48,097 nucleotides of DNA from Deltaproteobacteria bacterium (GCA_020062745.1 JAGUVT010000076.1:1-48097), one strand, 5' to 3'. Positions 17,074 to 25,744 are shown, counted from the stretch's first letter. Notes: generated from the letters alone by a model not told the origin. Program-made: numbers and translations.

Positions 17074-18387
17074 TTACCTGCCGGCGGTTCCTTCGCTCCG
17101 CCCGCCGTCTTTTTTGCCGCCCTTACCGCCTTCAGTGCTCTCGATTTTCTTCACTTCCCCGTCTATCTGCACCTCCACCGTTTTACCTTCCTTAGTGGTT
17201 ATTTTCAAAGTCGTTCTTTTTCCGGCAGCATTTTTGCCTCCCTGCTCCTTCCCGGCTTCGCTTTTATCTTCGCCTCCATTGTTGTCTTTCTTTTCATCGC
17301 TGTTCCCTTCATCACCCTGACCATTTTTCTGATCATCCTTCTCGCTCCTGCCTTTATCCCCTTTGCCATTCTGCTTTTGATCACCGCCGCCTGCCTTACC
17401 CCAGCGCTCTTCCAGCAGGTAAAGATCTTTTGCCGTAATAAGCCGCACCGGCGTTATTTTAGCCGGTACACTGAAATTACCGCTTTTCACCTGCCGGTCA
17501 TACTGCCAGTAACCGGTAGTAGCCAGGCCGACAGCAGCATCACAGGCATATTGACCTAAAAGGTCGGGCCTCAAATCCACTTCCGCATCATGATCACCGG
17601 AAGCCAGATATTTATACGCCTGCTTATCGGCGCCGGCCCCAACCGTCACCACCCGCCCGGCCAGGCCGCGCTCCTTTAAAACTTCTACGGCAGCCCCCGC
17701 CAGCCTGCTGTCGGTGGCCAGCACGGCATCAATCCGGCTACTGCTGGCTTCCAGTACCTGCTCCATGGTGGCCCTCGCCAGCACCGGGTCGCCCCGGGGA
17801 TGAGCCTTAACCACCGCCATCTGTACCTCCGGCCGGTTTTGCAGAACACCTTTAATCGAAGAGACAATATCTATAGCCGCCTGATCATTTTTGTCCCCCT
17901 GCAGGACAACTGTTTTAACCGGAGCACCTCTGCTTTGCGCCAGTTGCAAAAGGTAACGGGCCTGGAGTTCCCCGGCCGTGGCGTGATCCGACGCCACGTA
18001 GCCGTCAACCGGCACATCGGGGGGAAGTGTTTCCAGCGCCACAACCTTGATCCCGTTCCGGCTCAGCCTGCGGATCAGGCCGGAACCGTCAACTGGATCA
18101 ACTACCTGGAGAATAACCGCCTTGATTTCCTTCTTTGCCAGTTCGTCCAGATCCTTTTCCTGCCGCTGCGGGTCGTTTTTAGCATCCAGCCAGGTAATAT
18201 CCACCCCTTCCTTACAGGCGGTTAATGTTTTCTTGATCGTCTGGTTGCCGTCCCTCTCCATATCGGCCACACTGACCGCAATTTTTACGGCCTTTCCCGC
18301 CGGTTTGCGAGCCGGTTCTTTACTGCCGCAACCGTATAACAAAGGTAAAATCAGCCAGACAACAACCAGCCATTTTAAACGTCTCAT
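17074..18387 (-). CDS. Sugar-binding-like lipoprotein with charged C-terminal tail
   Basis: The 437-residue protein carries a lipobox (LLYGC, Cys about 20). It then has a periplasmic-binding-protein fold of the ribose/LacI-like type (Peripla_BP_4): VKIAVSVADMERDGNQTI, VILQVVDPVDGSGLIRRL, YVASDHATAGELQARYLL and DAVLATDSRLAGAAVEVL. The binding domain ends near 325. The last 100 or so residues are Lys/Asp/Glu/Gly/Asn-rich and include a short ordered-looking piece (LKITTKEGKTVEVQIDGEV). No ABC permease, ATPase or two-component partner is adjacent, so it may be a sensor or an orphan receptor using a shared permease. The ATG at 18385-18387 follows AAGGTGGTG. Confidence 0.85.
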   Translation of the reverse strand: MRRLKWLVVVWLILPLLYGCGSKEPARKPAGKAVKIAVSVADMERDGNQTIKKTLTACKEGVDITWLDAKNDPQRQEKDLDELAKKEIKAVILQVVDPVDGSGLIRRLSRNGIKVVALETLPPDVPVDGYVASDHATAGELQARYLLQLAQSRGAPVKTVVLQGDKNDQAAIDIVSSIKGVLQNRPEVQMAVVKAHPRGDPVLARATMEQVLEASSSRIDAVLATDSRLAGAAVEVLKERGLAGRVVTVGAGADKQAYKYLASGDHDAEVDLRPDLLGQYACDAAVGLATTGYWQYDRQVKSGNFSVPAKITPVRLITAKDLYLLEERWGKAGGGDQKQNGKGDKGRSEKDDQKNGQGDEGNSDEKKDNNGGEDKSEAGKEQGGKNAAGKRTTLKITTKEGKTVEVQIDGEVKKIESTEGGKGGKKDGGRSEGTAGR

Positions 18388-18439
18388 GGTACTAAATCAC
18401 CACCTTGCGTTCTGTCAAAGATTGCCTCCAAATTCTTTG

Positions 18440-18530
18440 CTTTATCCTGCTGAACGCTGACGGCCGACAACTGATAGCTACTCATTCTGAATTCCAGCTT
18501 CTGACTCATGAATTCTTTTCTTATTATGCT
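18440..18530. repeat. Degenerate low-complexity repeat tract
   Basis: The sequence is a string of related pieces such as GCTGACGGCCGACAACTGATAGC and CATTCTGAATTCCAGC, with two GAATTC-containing copies. It looks like the CTGATAGC/GAATTC-type filler repeats seen between genes in some clostridial genomes. It does not code. Confidence 0.3.
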
Positions 18531-18557
18531 TCACCCAACAGCACAATATATCCAAAC

Positions 18558-18589
18558 AAAAAGAACTGTTAATGGCAACAGTTCTTTTT
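18558..18589 (-). terminator. Strong intrinsic terminator after the uracil-DNA glycosylase gene
   Basis: A perfect 13-base stem (AAAAAGAACTGTT / AACAGTTCTTTTT) with a six-base loop is built so that each strand ends in T5. It lies about 40 bases past the glycosylase stop and can serve both directions. Confidence 0.85.
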
Positions 18590-18629
18590 CTTACCAGCGT
18601 ATAAACTAAATTCTTTTTACGCCCGATTT

Positions 18630-19187
18630 TTATTCATCAGCTATCTTCATATACTCATCCCGTATTTTCTGCATATCCTCCCAAACCGGCGCCTTTTTGC
18701 CGGGATCTCTCAATAATGCCGCCGGGTGATAAGTAGGCATGATCTTAATACCACTTTTGCTAACCAGCCACTGCCCCCTCATAGCAGTAATCCTGGCCTG
18801 AGGATCAACCAGGTTCTGCAGGGCGGTACTGCCCAGCAGCACTATTATCCGCGGCGAAATCAACTTCAGTTGCTCGAACAACCACGGGATGCAAGCCGCC
18901 GCTTCGGCCCGGGTAGGCACCCGGTTGCCGGGCGGGCGGCACTTAACAACGTTGGCGATGTAAACTTCCTCCCGTTTAAAACCGGCCGCCGCCAGAATGC
19001 GGTCAAGCAACTGCCCGGCCGCCCCCACAAAAGGCCGGCCCTGACGGTCTTCTTCCTCACCTGGTCCCTCCCCAATCAGCACCATCCTGGCCTGGGGATT
19101 TCCCTCTCCGAAAACAACCGTGTGGCGGCGCTCAGCCAGGTTACACTTTGTACAATTTTGCACCTCTTTCGCCAATTCCGCCAACAT
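18630..19187 (-). CDS. Family 4 uracil-DNA glycosylase
   Basis: The 185-residue enzyme removes uracil from DNA as the first step of base excision repair. Family 4 marks are the four cysteines for a 4Fe-4S cluster (CTKC near the start, KCRPPGN and ACIPW), motif A GEGPGEEEDRQGRPFVG and the late TYHPAALLRDP motif with its catalytic-site histidine. Length is typical. The ATG at 19185-19187 (or the GTG just before it) starts seven bases after the CooT-like gene's stop, so both are one unit. Residues upstream of this ATG in the same frame would overlap CooT and are unlikely. Confidence 0.93.
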   Translation of the reverse strand: MLAELAKEVQNCTKCNLAERRHTVVFGEGNPQARMVLIGEGPGEEEDRQGRPFVGAAGQLLDRILAAAGFKREEVYIANVVKCRPPGNRVPTRAEAAACIPWLFEQLKLISPRIIVLLGSTALQNLVDPQARITAMRGQWLVSKSGIKIMPTYHPAALLRDPGKKAPVWEDMQKIRDEYMKIADE

Positions 19188-19194
19188 CACAATT

Positions 19195-19386
19195 TTACTC
19201 TTTCTCCAGGATAATCTTATGGTCAACCAGGGCCATTTCTACAATCCGCGCTTTTACCAGCTTCCTCTTACCGAAAATATCTTCCAGTAAAATCCCATCT
19301 TCCTGCGGTATCACCCGGTCCACCATTTCCAACAAAAGCTCGTCTTCTCCACCCTTTTGCCGCAGATAAGCATTGGCTTCACACAT
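19195..19386 (-). CDS. CooT-family nickel-binding protein
   Basis: The 63-residue protein begins MCEANAYL and contains DGILLEDIFGKRKLVKARIVE and DHKIILE, the pattern of CooT. CooT is a small protein that binds Ni(II) through the N-terminal Met-Cys and takes part in nickel supply to carbon monoxide dehydrogenase. Cys2 is present. The start is fixed by GGAGGTG seven bases before the ATG at 19384-19386; upstream in-frame residues lack support. No CODH gene is in the window. It is followed at once by the uracil-DNA glycosylase gene, a pairing with no obvious functional logic. Confidence 0.85.
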   Translation of the reverse strand: MCEANAYLRQKGGEDELLLEMVDRVIPQEDGILLEDIFGKRKLVKARIVEMALVDHKIILEKE

Positions 19387-19514
19387 ATTTATCACCTCCA
19401 CTTGAGTAAACACCCGCAGCATCTTTGCAAATATACCGCGGGCCAGCAAAACAGCCTCATAATCCGGGACCGCCTGTCTCGATTATATCTTTTCTCTATA
19501 ACTGATGTCAACTT

Positions 19515-20672
19515 TTACCCCTTCACTTCCCCCTTCATAATCTCAAGCGCTTTTTGCATCTGGACATCTTCAGCCCGGTCCGACGGCTGCTGGACCACCA
19601 CATCGGGCAAAATCCCCTTCTCATTTATGTCGTTCTTAGAAGGAGTAAGATAACGGGCCGTAGTCAATTTTAAAGCAGCCCCATTATCAAGCGGAAATAC
19701 AGTCTGTACCACACCCTTACCAAAGGTTTTGGTACCCACCAGGGTACCCATCCTTGTATCCTTCACTGCCCCGGCCAGTATTTCCGCTGCACTGGCGCTA
19801 TTATCGTTTATCAATACTACCAATGGCAACCGTAAAGCATTGCCGTCGGAATAGAATGTCTCATCCCGTCCGACCCGGAAATCAATATAAACTATTGGAC
19901 CTTTGGGTATAAAGAATTTAGACACCTCAACCGCAGCCTTTAATTCGCCGCCGGGATTATCCCGCAAATCCAGAATCAAACCCTTTATTCCGGCTGCTTG
20001 CAAGATTTCCAGCGTCTCTCTCATCTCACCGGCAGTTTTCTCGGCAAACTGACTGACAACCACATAACCTATGCTGGTACCGGAAATAACACGGCTTTCC
20101 ACAGTCGGTACACTGATTTCTTCCCTGGTTAAAGGAATTTTTAACAGTTCAGAAGCACCCTCCCGTTTTATACCAAGCATTACTTTAGACCCGACCGGAC
20201 CACGCATCAACTGCACCGCCGTCTCCAGGTCGATCCCCCTGACATCCCGGTCATCAATACTGGTAATCACATCACCGATAATAATACCGGCTTTTGCCGC
20301 CGGCGTCCCCCGAAAAACACGAACCACTCCTATGTACTGATCTTTAAGCCCGACCAGGACACCTATGCCGCCAAAAGAACCTTTGATTACCTCCTGCAAC
20401 TGATTAAAAGTTTTCGGTTCCAGGTATACTGAATAAGGATCACCCAGTGAATCAACGATACCTTTAATGGCCCCGTCTACCATGGTAGATGTGGCCACCG
20501 GCTTCAGATAATGGTTACGTACCAGAGAAATTACTTTGACCAGGTTGCCAAAATGTTTATAGTTATTGACCAACAGAAAACTGCTTGCGAAAAAGACCAC
20601 TAAAACTAAAACCGCCAGAAACAGAAGCCACCTGTCGCCTCTGGCTCCGGCCCTAAAACTACTATATCTCAT
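19515..20672 (-). CDS. ctpA: C-terminal processing peptidase (S41 family)
   Basis: The 385-residue membrane-anchored serine protease has one N-terminal transmembrane helix (about 12-36) and a PDZ domain (about 95-165, with GGIGVLVG and GVVRVFRGTPAAKAGI). The S41 catalytic core shows LRDNPGG, NDNSASAAEILAGA with the nucleophilic serine, and GTKTFGKGVVQ with the general-base lysine. The ATG at 20670-20672 follows AGGTGG by 11 bases; an upstream GTG is possible. It is downstream of ftsE, ftsX and the M23 gene on the same strand, although a terminator between M23 and ctpA could reduce read-through. CtpA-type proteases often trim or degrade wall hydrolases, which would suit this neighbourhood. Confidence 0.95.
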   Translation of the reverse strand: MRYSSFRAGARGDRWLLFLAVLVLVVFFASSFLLVNNYKHFGNLVKVISLVRNHYLKPVATSTMVDGAIKGIVDSLGDPYSVYLEPKTFNQLQEVIKGSFGGIGVLVGLKDQYIGVVRVFRGTPAAKAGIIIGDVITSIDDRDVRGIDLETAVQLMRGPVGSKVMLGIKREGASELLKIPLTREEISVPTVESRVISGTSIGYVVVSQFAEKTAGEMRETLEILQAAGIKGLILDLRDNPGGELKAAVEVSKFFIPKGPIVYIDFRVGRDETFYSDGNALRLPLVVLINDNSASAAEILAGAVKDTRMGTLVGTKTFGKGVVQTVFPLDNGAALKLTTARYLTPSKNDINEKGILPDVVVQQPSDRAEDVQMQKALEIMKGEVKG

Positions 20673-20750
20673 CCTTCTTAAAACCACCTGCCAGTACCGT
20701 CATTGCATACGTTATTATACTACAATAAGCTGGCAAAAATTACAACCGGG

Positions 20751-20780
20751 CAAAAAACTTAAAGCCACTGAGAGTGGCTT
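20751..20780 (-). terminator. Terminator overlapping the M23 peptidase stop codon
   Basis: An eight-base stem (AAGCCACT / AGTGGCTT, three-base loop) is followed on the minus strand by a T6 run. The TAA stop at 20779-20781 sits at the hairpin edge. Confidence 0.75.
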
Positions 20781-21906
20781 AAAGGTAATTCATCGGGTTC
20801 ACCGGTGTCCCGTTGACCCGTACCGAGAAATCCAGGTGGGGCCCGGTAGAAAGGCCGGTATTGCCCACCCTGGCAATTACCTGTCCCTGCCTAACTTCTT
20901 GCCCCACGCTTACCAGTTGGGCGGACAGGTGCGAATAAAGGGTGGTTACCCCCCCTCCGTGGTCAATCATTACCACCTTGCCGTATCCGCTCATGGTGCC
21001 GGCGTCAATGACCGTGCCGCCTTGCGCAGCTACCACCGGGGTGCCGGTAGGAGCCGGGATATCAATACCATTGTGCATTCGTTTAGTATTTAAAATCGGA
21101 TGTGTACGGTAGCCGAAAGAAGACGATATGTTACTATAACCGGGTACCGGCCAGGCAAAAGCCCCAGTCCGGTGAACGGTTGTTTTCTTGGCCCGCTGCA
21201 GGGCAATCTGCCGGAAAATTTCCTGCTCCTGGGCTTCCAGACGGTCAATTTCGCCTTCCAACCGGCTTAAATCCCGTCGCGCCTCTTGCAAGACAGCCTG
21301 CCTTTCATCCTTTTGCGCTTCCAGGTCCCGGCGTACTGAATTCTGTTGCCTGAGCACGGCTTCGATCCGGTCCCGCTGGATCTCTACGTCCGCTTTGCGG
21401 GCAGCCAGGCGCTGCCGGTCGGCGTCAAGCTGTTCTACAATAGAAACATCCTGTTGCACTACCCGCCTCAAAAGCTCAAAACGGCCGACAAAATCACTGA
21501 AATCATGGGCCTCAAGCAATATCTCCAGGTAACTGACAGTGCCGATTTCATATATACTGCGCAGCCTTTTTTGAAAAATCTCTGTGCTGCGCGCCAGCTC
21601 GGTTTCCGTATAACGCAGGTCGGCCTCGGCCCGCCGCAGTTTATCCCTGGCCGCCACCACCTCCGCTTCCAGGCTTTCAACCTGAAGTGTTTTCTCGGAT
21701 ATGGCATTGTTCAGCACGGCTACTTCCCGGGAATAATTTCTGACCTCTCCCCTGGTCAGGTTGGCCTCCCGCTTTTTTTGACTGAGCTTATACCTGGTAT
21801 CGCTCAACTTCTGCTCCAGGCTTATCCCGTAAGCCGCTCCCTGAAAGGTTACCAGCAACGCTACCAGCAACCAGGAGATTAAAAACTTTTTGAAACTCAC
21901 CGGCAT
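20779..21906 (-). CDS. Coiled-coil M23 (LytM-like) peptidase, EnvC/CwlO-type partner of FtsEX
   Basis: The protein of about 375 residues has a signal peptide ([15 protein letters not shown]), a long coiled coil (about 30-245) and a LytM/M23 domain (about 260-375). The coiled coil would contact FtsX, as in EnvC and other FtsEX-controlled wall hydrolases or activators. The M23 zinc site keeps HNGID (HxxxD) and SHLS, but the final HxH reads HLD, so one expected zinc ligand is Asp. It could be a degenerate activator or an enzyme with an Asp ligand. GGGGGG lies two bases before the ATG at 21904-21906; a GTG six bases further on is better spaced. The first bases upstream belong to an interspersed repeat. 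Confidence 0.9.
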   Translation of the reverse strand: MPVSFKKFLISWLLVALLVTFQGAAYGISLEQKLSDTRYKLSQKKREANLTRGEVRNYSREVAVLNNAISEKTLQVESLEAEVVAARDKLRRAEADLRYTETELARSTEIFQKRLRSIYEIGTVSYLEILLEAHDFSDFVGRFELLRRVVQQDVSIVEQLDADRQRLAARKADVEIQRDRIEAVLRQQNSVRRDLEAQKDERQAVLQEARRDLSRLEGEIDRLEAQEQEIFRQIALQRAKKTTVHRTGAFAWPVPGYSNISSSFGYRTHPILNTKRMHNGIDIPAPTGTPVVAAQGGTVIDAGTMSGYGKVVMIDHGGGVTTLYSHLSAQLVSVGQEVRQGQVIARVGNTGLSTGPHLDFSVRVNGTPVNPMNYL

Positions 21907-21929
21907 ATCCCCCCAAAAAGGAATACAAC

Positions 21930-21959
21930 ATTGCTTCGCTGTCGCCCGCAATGACAACC
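21930..21959. repeat. Interspersed GCAATGAC-type repeat, short copy
   Basis: The bases read as ATTGCTTCGC-TGTCGCCCGC-AATGACAACC, the form of the dispersed ATTGCTTCG...CGCAATGACA intergenic repeats known from many genomes. It lies between the M23 gene and ftsX. Translating it upstream of the M23 start gives MSLRATAKQ-type residues, which argues against the longer M23 reading. Confidence 0.55.
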
Positions 21960-21986
21960 AACCTGTAATTTTTCACCGGCTATCCC

Positions 21987-22874
21987 TCAAACCATAAGGA
22001 ACTTCCGCATCGAAATAGTACTTCCTGCCGCGCCAATGATCAAGCCCAGGGCAACCAAACCCTCCAGTACAGGCAAAATCAGTCCGGGATCGGTAACCGT
22101 CAGCATAAACAGCAGGGAAACTTTTATTGTTCCAACCAGGGAAAAGTAACCGAAGTAGATAACCATCACCGCTAACACGGAACCCAAAAACCCAAGGAGC
22201 ATTCCTTCCAGCAAAAAAGGTCCCCGCACAAACCAGTTAGTCGCCCCCAGGTACTTCATAATGCCAATCTCCCGGCGGCGGGCATATACCGACAGGCGGG
22301 TGGTAGTGGCAATCAAGAAAACAGCGGCTATTGCAAACAAAATCATCGCCACCAGGCCGGCCAGGCGTACCCAACGGCCAAAAGCTACCAGTTTCTCGAC
22401 CACATTCTGACCGTAGCGAACCTGGTCAACCTGAGGCAACCCCTCAATCTGTTGGGCCAGCGGCTGCACCATCTCGATACTGGCAGTTTTAATCCGGAAA
22501 GTATCAGGCAACGGGTTTTTCTCTTCCAGACCGGACAGGATTTCCTTTTTATCGCCAAACTTCTCCTTCATCTCCTCCAGGGCCTGTGTTTTGGATATAA
22601 AGCGCACTTCGCTGATATCCGGCATGGAACGAAGTCCCTCTTCCATTTCCTTAATCTGAGCCGGAGTAGTTTTATCTTTTATAAAAACATTTATCTCCAC
22701 CCTGGATTCCAGAGCCCCCACCATACTGTTAACATTCAACACCAGCAAAAGGGAACTGCCCAAAATAAAAAGGGAAACCGCCACCACCCCGATTGAAGCC
22801 ATGGAAAGCCAGCTATTGCGCCAGATCGACTGAACAGCTTCCCGGAAATAGTAGCCGACAATATTAAGCTTCAT
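21987..22874 (-). CDS. ftsX: Cell division ABC transporter permease FtsX
   Basis: The 295-residue membrane protein has one N-terminal helix (about 22-44), a large extracytoplasmic domain (about 45-165) and three C-terminal helices, the standard FtsX layout. Visible blocks are SWLSMASIGVVAVSLFILG, VEINVFIKD, EVRFISKTQALEEMKEKFG and RREIGIMKYLGATNWFVRGP. With FtsE it passes ATP-driven conformational change to a wall hydrolase outside; the M23 gene 80 bases downstream is the obvious partner. Its ATG overlaps the end of ftsE by 11 bases, so translation is coupled. Confidence 0.96.
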   Translation of the reverse strand: MKLNIVGYYFREAVQSIWRNSWLSMASIGVVAVSLFILGSSLLLVLNVNSMVGALESRVEINVFIKDKTTPAQIKEMEEGLRSMPDISEVRFISKTQALEEMKEKFGDKKEILSGLEEKNPLPDTFRIKTASIEMVQPLAQQIEGLPQVDQVRYGQNVVEKLVAFGRWVRLAGLVAMILFAIAAVFLIATTTRLSVYARRREIGIMKYLGATNWFVRGPFLLEGMLLGFLGSVLAVMVIYFGYFSLVGTIKVSLLFMLTVTDPGLILPVLEGLVALGLIIGAAGSTISMRKFLMV

Positions 22875-23550
22875 AGCAATACGCCCCTTGTTCTTCGTCC
22901 CGGATCAACCGGCCGCCGGTTAAAGCCAGCACCCTTTTTTTCATAGCATTAACAATATCCCAGGCATGCGTGGCCATAATCACAGTTGTGCCCCGGCGGT
23001 TGATGTCCATAAGCAACTTCATCAACTCCCAGGACGTTTCGGGATCCAGGTTGCCGGTCGGTTCATCGGCTATTATCAACACCGGATTGTTTACAATAGC
23101 CCGCGCCACGCATACCCGCTGCTGCTCGCCGCCGGAAAGCTGCGCCGGATACATGCCGGCTTTACCGGCCAGCCCGACCATATTCAGTATCACAGGCACT
23201 CTTTTCCTGATATCCCGCCGGCCGGAGCCCGCAACCTCCAACGCAAAAGCCACATTCTCGAAAACGGTCTTCTGCGGCAATAATCGAAAGTCCTGAAACA
23301 CCATCCCAATCCTGCGGCGCAAATAAGGCACTTCTACCATACGCATCCGGCCCACGTTCTTACCGTTAAAAATAACCTGACCCCTGGTAGGCAACTCCTC
23401 CCGGAAAATAAGCCTGACCAGCGTGGTCTTACCAGCCCCGCTTGGGCCGACCAAAAAGACAAACTCCCCCTTCCGAATAGACAGGGTAACATCAGAAAGG
23501 GCTTTCACTCCGTTAGGGTAGATCTTCGTGACATTATAAAGATGAATCAT
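22864..23550 (-). CDS. ftsE: Cell division ATP-binding protein FtsE
   Basis: The 228-residue ABC ATPase starts MIHLYNVTKIYPNGVKAL. It has Walker A GPSGAGKTTL (about 36-45), a Q-loop (GMVFQDFRLLP), the signature LSGGEQQRVCVARAI, Walker B LIIADEPTGNLD and an H-loop (TVIMATHAWDIV). It is the cytoplasmic motor of FtsEX, which governs peptidoglycan hydrolysis at division or sporulation. GGGGTG precedes the ATG at 23548-23550; 14 upstream in-frame codons lack a site. It heads the ftsE-ftsX-M23 unit. Confidence 0.97.
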   Translation of the reverse strand: MIHLYNVTKIYPNGVKALSDVTLSIRKGEFVFLVGPSGAGKTTLVRLIFREELPTRGQVIFNGKNVGRMRMVEVPYLRRRIGMVFQDFRLLPQKTVFENVAFALEVAGSGRRDIRKRVPVILNMVGLAGKAGMYPAQLSGGEQQRVCVARAIVNNPVLIIADEPTGNLDPETSWELMKLLMDINRRGTTVIMATHAWDIVNAMKKRVLALTGGRLIRDEEQGAYCYEA

Positions 23551-23592
23551 TACGGCACCCCACTGAAAATATCGGCACACATAAAATGACAC

Positions 23593-23875
23593 TTCACCCC
23601 AGCCGACAATTTATTTCGACACATATTTTTGATAATCCTCCCTGCAGATGCAAGAAAAAGAAAAATCGTTCGGGAATTCGGGGAAGAGGAGGGGAAAGCT
23701 TGAAAACCGGAAGGCTTTCGATTAATGGTCATTGCGATAAAAACGGAGATTGTTTCGTTGCCCGCTGCGCTGTGCTCGCGGCTTTGGCCTGCAATGGCTA
23801 ATTGCCTGCCTGAAACAATCTCCTGCTGATAGGTAGCTAATAGCTACCCTGAAAATCAATCGCTCCTGTTTTGTG
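23593..23875. repeat. Intergenic region with interspersed repeat and palindromes
   Basis: This 283-base gap between the transketolase C-half gene and ftsE holds a repeat copy at about 23727-23823. The copy starts GGTCATTGCGA and contains perfect 12-base inverted arms, GGAGATTGTTTC (23745-23756) and GAAACAATCTCC (23812-23823). A GCAATGGC lies between them. A perfect 17-base palindrome GGTAGCTAATAGCTACC lies at 23832-23848. No gene is visible. Confidence 0.55.
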
Positions 23876-24829
23876 CTAGAGAACCTTCCCTTGCTTTCTG
23901 GCAATAACTCCTTTTACCGCCGAAACCAGCGCTTCAGGTGTCAGCCCGTACTTTTTCAGCAGGTTTGACGATGGGCCGGATTCGCCGAAAGTGTCCGTCA
24001 AACCCACCCGCTTCAGCGGAACCGGGTAAGTTTCCGCCAATATTTCAGCCACCGCGCCGCCCAGGCCGCCGATGATACTGTGCTCCTCGGCGGTGACTAC
24101 CGCTCCCGTCGCTTTCGCCGCACCCGCCACGGCCTCCAGGTCCAGGGGCTTGATGGTATGGACATTCAGCACCGTTACCTCTATCCCTTCCTGCTGCAGC
24201 CGGCCGGCCGCCTCCAGGGCCATTGCCGTCATGATGCCGGTGGCAATTATGGCCGCATCGGTACCTTCCCGCATGGTGACAGCCTCGCCCGGCACGAACC
24301 GGAAGTCCGGCCCGTGCAGCACCGGCACCCCGGACCGGCCCAGGCGGATGTATACCGGCCCGTCCAGTTCCGCTGCCGCCCGCACCGCTCCGGCCGTCTC
24401 CACCGCATCGGCCGGCACGAAAACCGTCATGTTGGGCAGCACCCGCATCAGGGCAATATCTTCCACCGACTGGTGGGAAGCGCCGTCCTCGCCCACGGTA
24501 ATACCGGCATGGCTGGCGCCGATTTTTACGTTCAGCCGCGTATAAGCCACGCTATTGCGCACCTGGTCAAAAGCCCGGCCGGCCGCAAACACCGCAAAAG
24601 AACTGCAGAAAGCTATTTTTCCGGCTGCTGCAAGGCCGGCAGCCGTACCCAGCATATTTTGCTCGGCCACTCCCATATCAAAAAACCGATCGGGGAATTG
24701 CTTGCCAAAAACGAGGGTCTTGGTAGACTTGGCCAGATCGGCGTCCAGCACCACCACCCGCGGATTCTCCCGGCCGAGTTGCGCCAGGGCTTCCCCGTAG
24801 GCTTCCCTGGTCGCTATTTTCTTGCTCAT
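23876..24829 (-). CDS. Transketolase, C-terminal subunit
   Basis: The 317-residue protein carries the pyrimidine-binding and C-terminal domains of transketolase. Blocks include EAYGEALAQLGRENPRVVVLDADLAKSTKT, the catalytic-glutamate stretch GVAEQNMLGTAAGLA, SHAGITVGEDGASHQSVEDIALMR, and AEEHSIIGGLGGAVAE near the end. It pairs with the N-terminal subunit encoded 28 bases upstream to form a thiamine-diphosphate enzyme of the pentose phosphate pathway. Such split transketolases are common in clostridia and archaea, so this is not a broken gene. AAGGAGTG fixes the ATG at 24827-24829. Confidence 0.95.
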   Translation of the reverse strand: MSKKIATREAYGEALAQLGRENPRVVVLDADLAKSTKTLVFGKQFPDRFFDMGVAEQNMLGTAAGLAAAGKIAFCSSFAVFAAGRAFDQVRNSVAYTRLNVKIGASHAGITVGEDGASHQSVEDIALMRVLPNMTVFVPADAVETAGAVRAAAELDGPVYIRLGRSGVPVLHGPDFRFVPGEAVTMREGTDAAIIATGIMTAMALEAAGRLQQEGIEVTVLNVHTIKPLDLEAVAGAAKATGAVVTAEEHSIIGGLGGAVAEILAETYPVPLKRVGLTDTFGESGPSSNLLKKYGLTPEALVSAVKGVIARKQGKVL

Positions 24830-24857
24830 TAGAATACACTCCTTCAAAAACTTTTGG

Positions 24858-25676
24858 TTATACCAATTCGGCCAGGGCCTGTTCCGCCTCATCGGGCTTG
24901 GGAGCAACACCGTGCCAGCCCACCTGGTGTTCCATAAAGGAAACCCCTTTGCCCTTTACAGTTTCGGCCACGATCATCGAGGGTTTCCCTCTTACTTTCC
25001 TGGCTGCAGCAATTGCATTAAGGATCTGCTTAAAATCATGGCCGTTTATAATCTGGACATGCCACCCAAAAGCCTGCCATTTGTCGGCTACCGGCTCCGG
25101 TGACATTACTTCCCGGATCGGGCCGTCAATCTGATAACCGTTATGGTCCAAAAAAGCCGTCACGTTATCCAGGCGGTAGTGAGCGGCAGCCATTGCCGCC
25201 TCCCAGACCTGGCCCTCCTGGATTTCACCGTCTCCCAAAAGGACATAGACCCGGTAATCCCGCCCGTCCAATCTGCCCGCCAGGGCCATCCCGTTGGCAG
25301 CCGAAAGCCCCTGTCCCAGGGAACCGGTGGACATCTCCACCCCCGGCAGCTTGCGCATATCCGGGTGCCCCTGCAGGCGGCTATCCAGCCTGCGCAGGGT
25401 CAGCAGTTCATCCGCCGGGAAAAAGCCCCTTTCAGCCAGGGCGGCATAAAGCACCGGCGCCGCATGCCCTTTTGAGAGCACGAAGCGGTCCCGCTCCGGC
25501 CAGTCCGGACGCGCCGGATCCAGGCGTAGCTCATGAAAATAAAGGGCAGTTACAATATCAGCCGCCGACAGCGAACCGCCCGGGTGCCCCGAGCCGCATT
25601 CACCGGTCATCCGGATGATGTGCCGGCGAATCACCTTTGCCCTGGCCTCCAACTGTTCAATCAACTCTGTATCCAT
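24858..25676 (-). CDS. Transketolase, N-terminal subunit
   Basis: The 272-residue subunit binds the thiamine diphosphate pyrophosphate end. Seen are GECGSGHPGGSLSAADIVTALY, DRFVLSKGHAAPVLYAAL, STGSLGQGLSAANGMALA and the TPP motif GDGEIQEGQVWEAAMAAAHY...DHNGYQIDG. GGAGGAGG lies just before the ATG at 25674-25676. It is the first gene of a two-gene unit with the C-terminal subunit and follows the YitT gene on the same strand after about 70 bases. Together they interconvert pentose, triose and hexose phosphates in a likely non-oxidative pathway. Confidence 0.95.
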   Translation of the reverse strand: MDTELIEQLEARAKVIRRHIIRMTGECGSGHPGGSLSAADIVTALYFHELRLDPARPDWPERDRFVLSKGHAAPVLYAALAERGFFPADELLTLRRLDSRLQGHPDMRKLPGVEMSTGSLGQGLSAANGMALAGRLDGRDYRVYVLLGDGEIQEGQVWEAAMAAAHYRLDNVTAFLDHNGYQIDGPIREVMSPEPVADKWQAFGWHVQIINGHDFKQILNAIAAARKVRGKPSMIVAETVKGKGVSFMEHQVGWHGVAPKPDEAEQALAELV

Positions 25677-25744
25677 CCCAACCTCCTCCTTTTGGAGGTA
25701 ATTTTCGTACGATTCTTTGCTATCCGGTAATGTTCCGCCGAAAT

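Noticed and set aside
17074-18387. A ribose ABC import operon
   Set aside because: No permease or ATPase lies next to the binding protein. The adjacent ABC genes are a FetAB-type exporter on the other strand.
23876-25676. Transketolase as a gene broken in two
   Set aside because: Both halves have their own strong ribosome binding site, and split transketolases are normal in clostridia and archaea.
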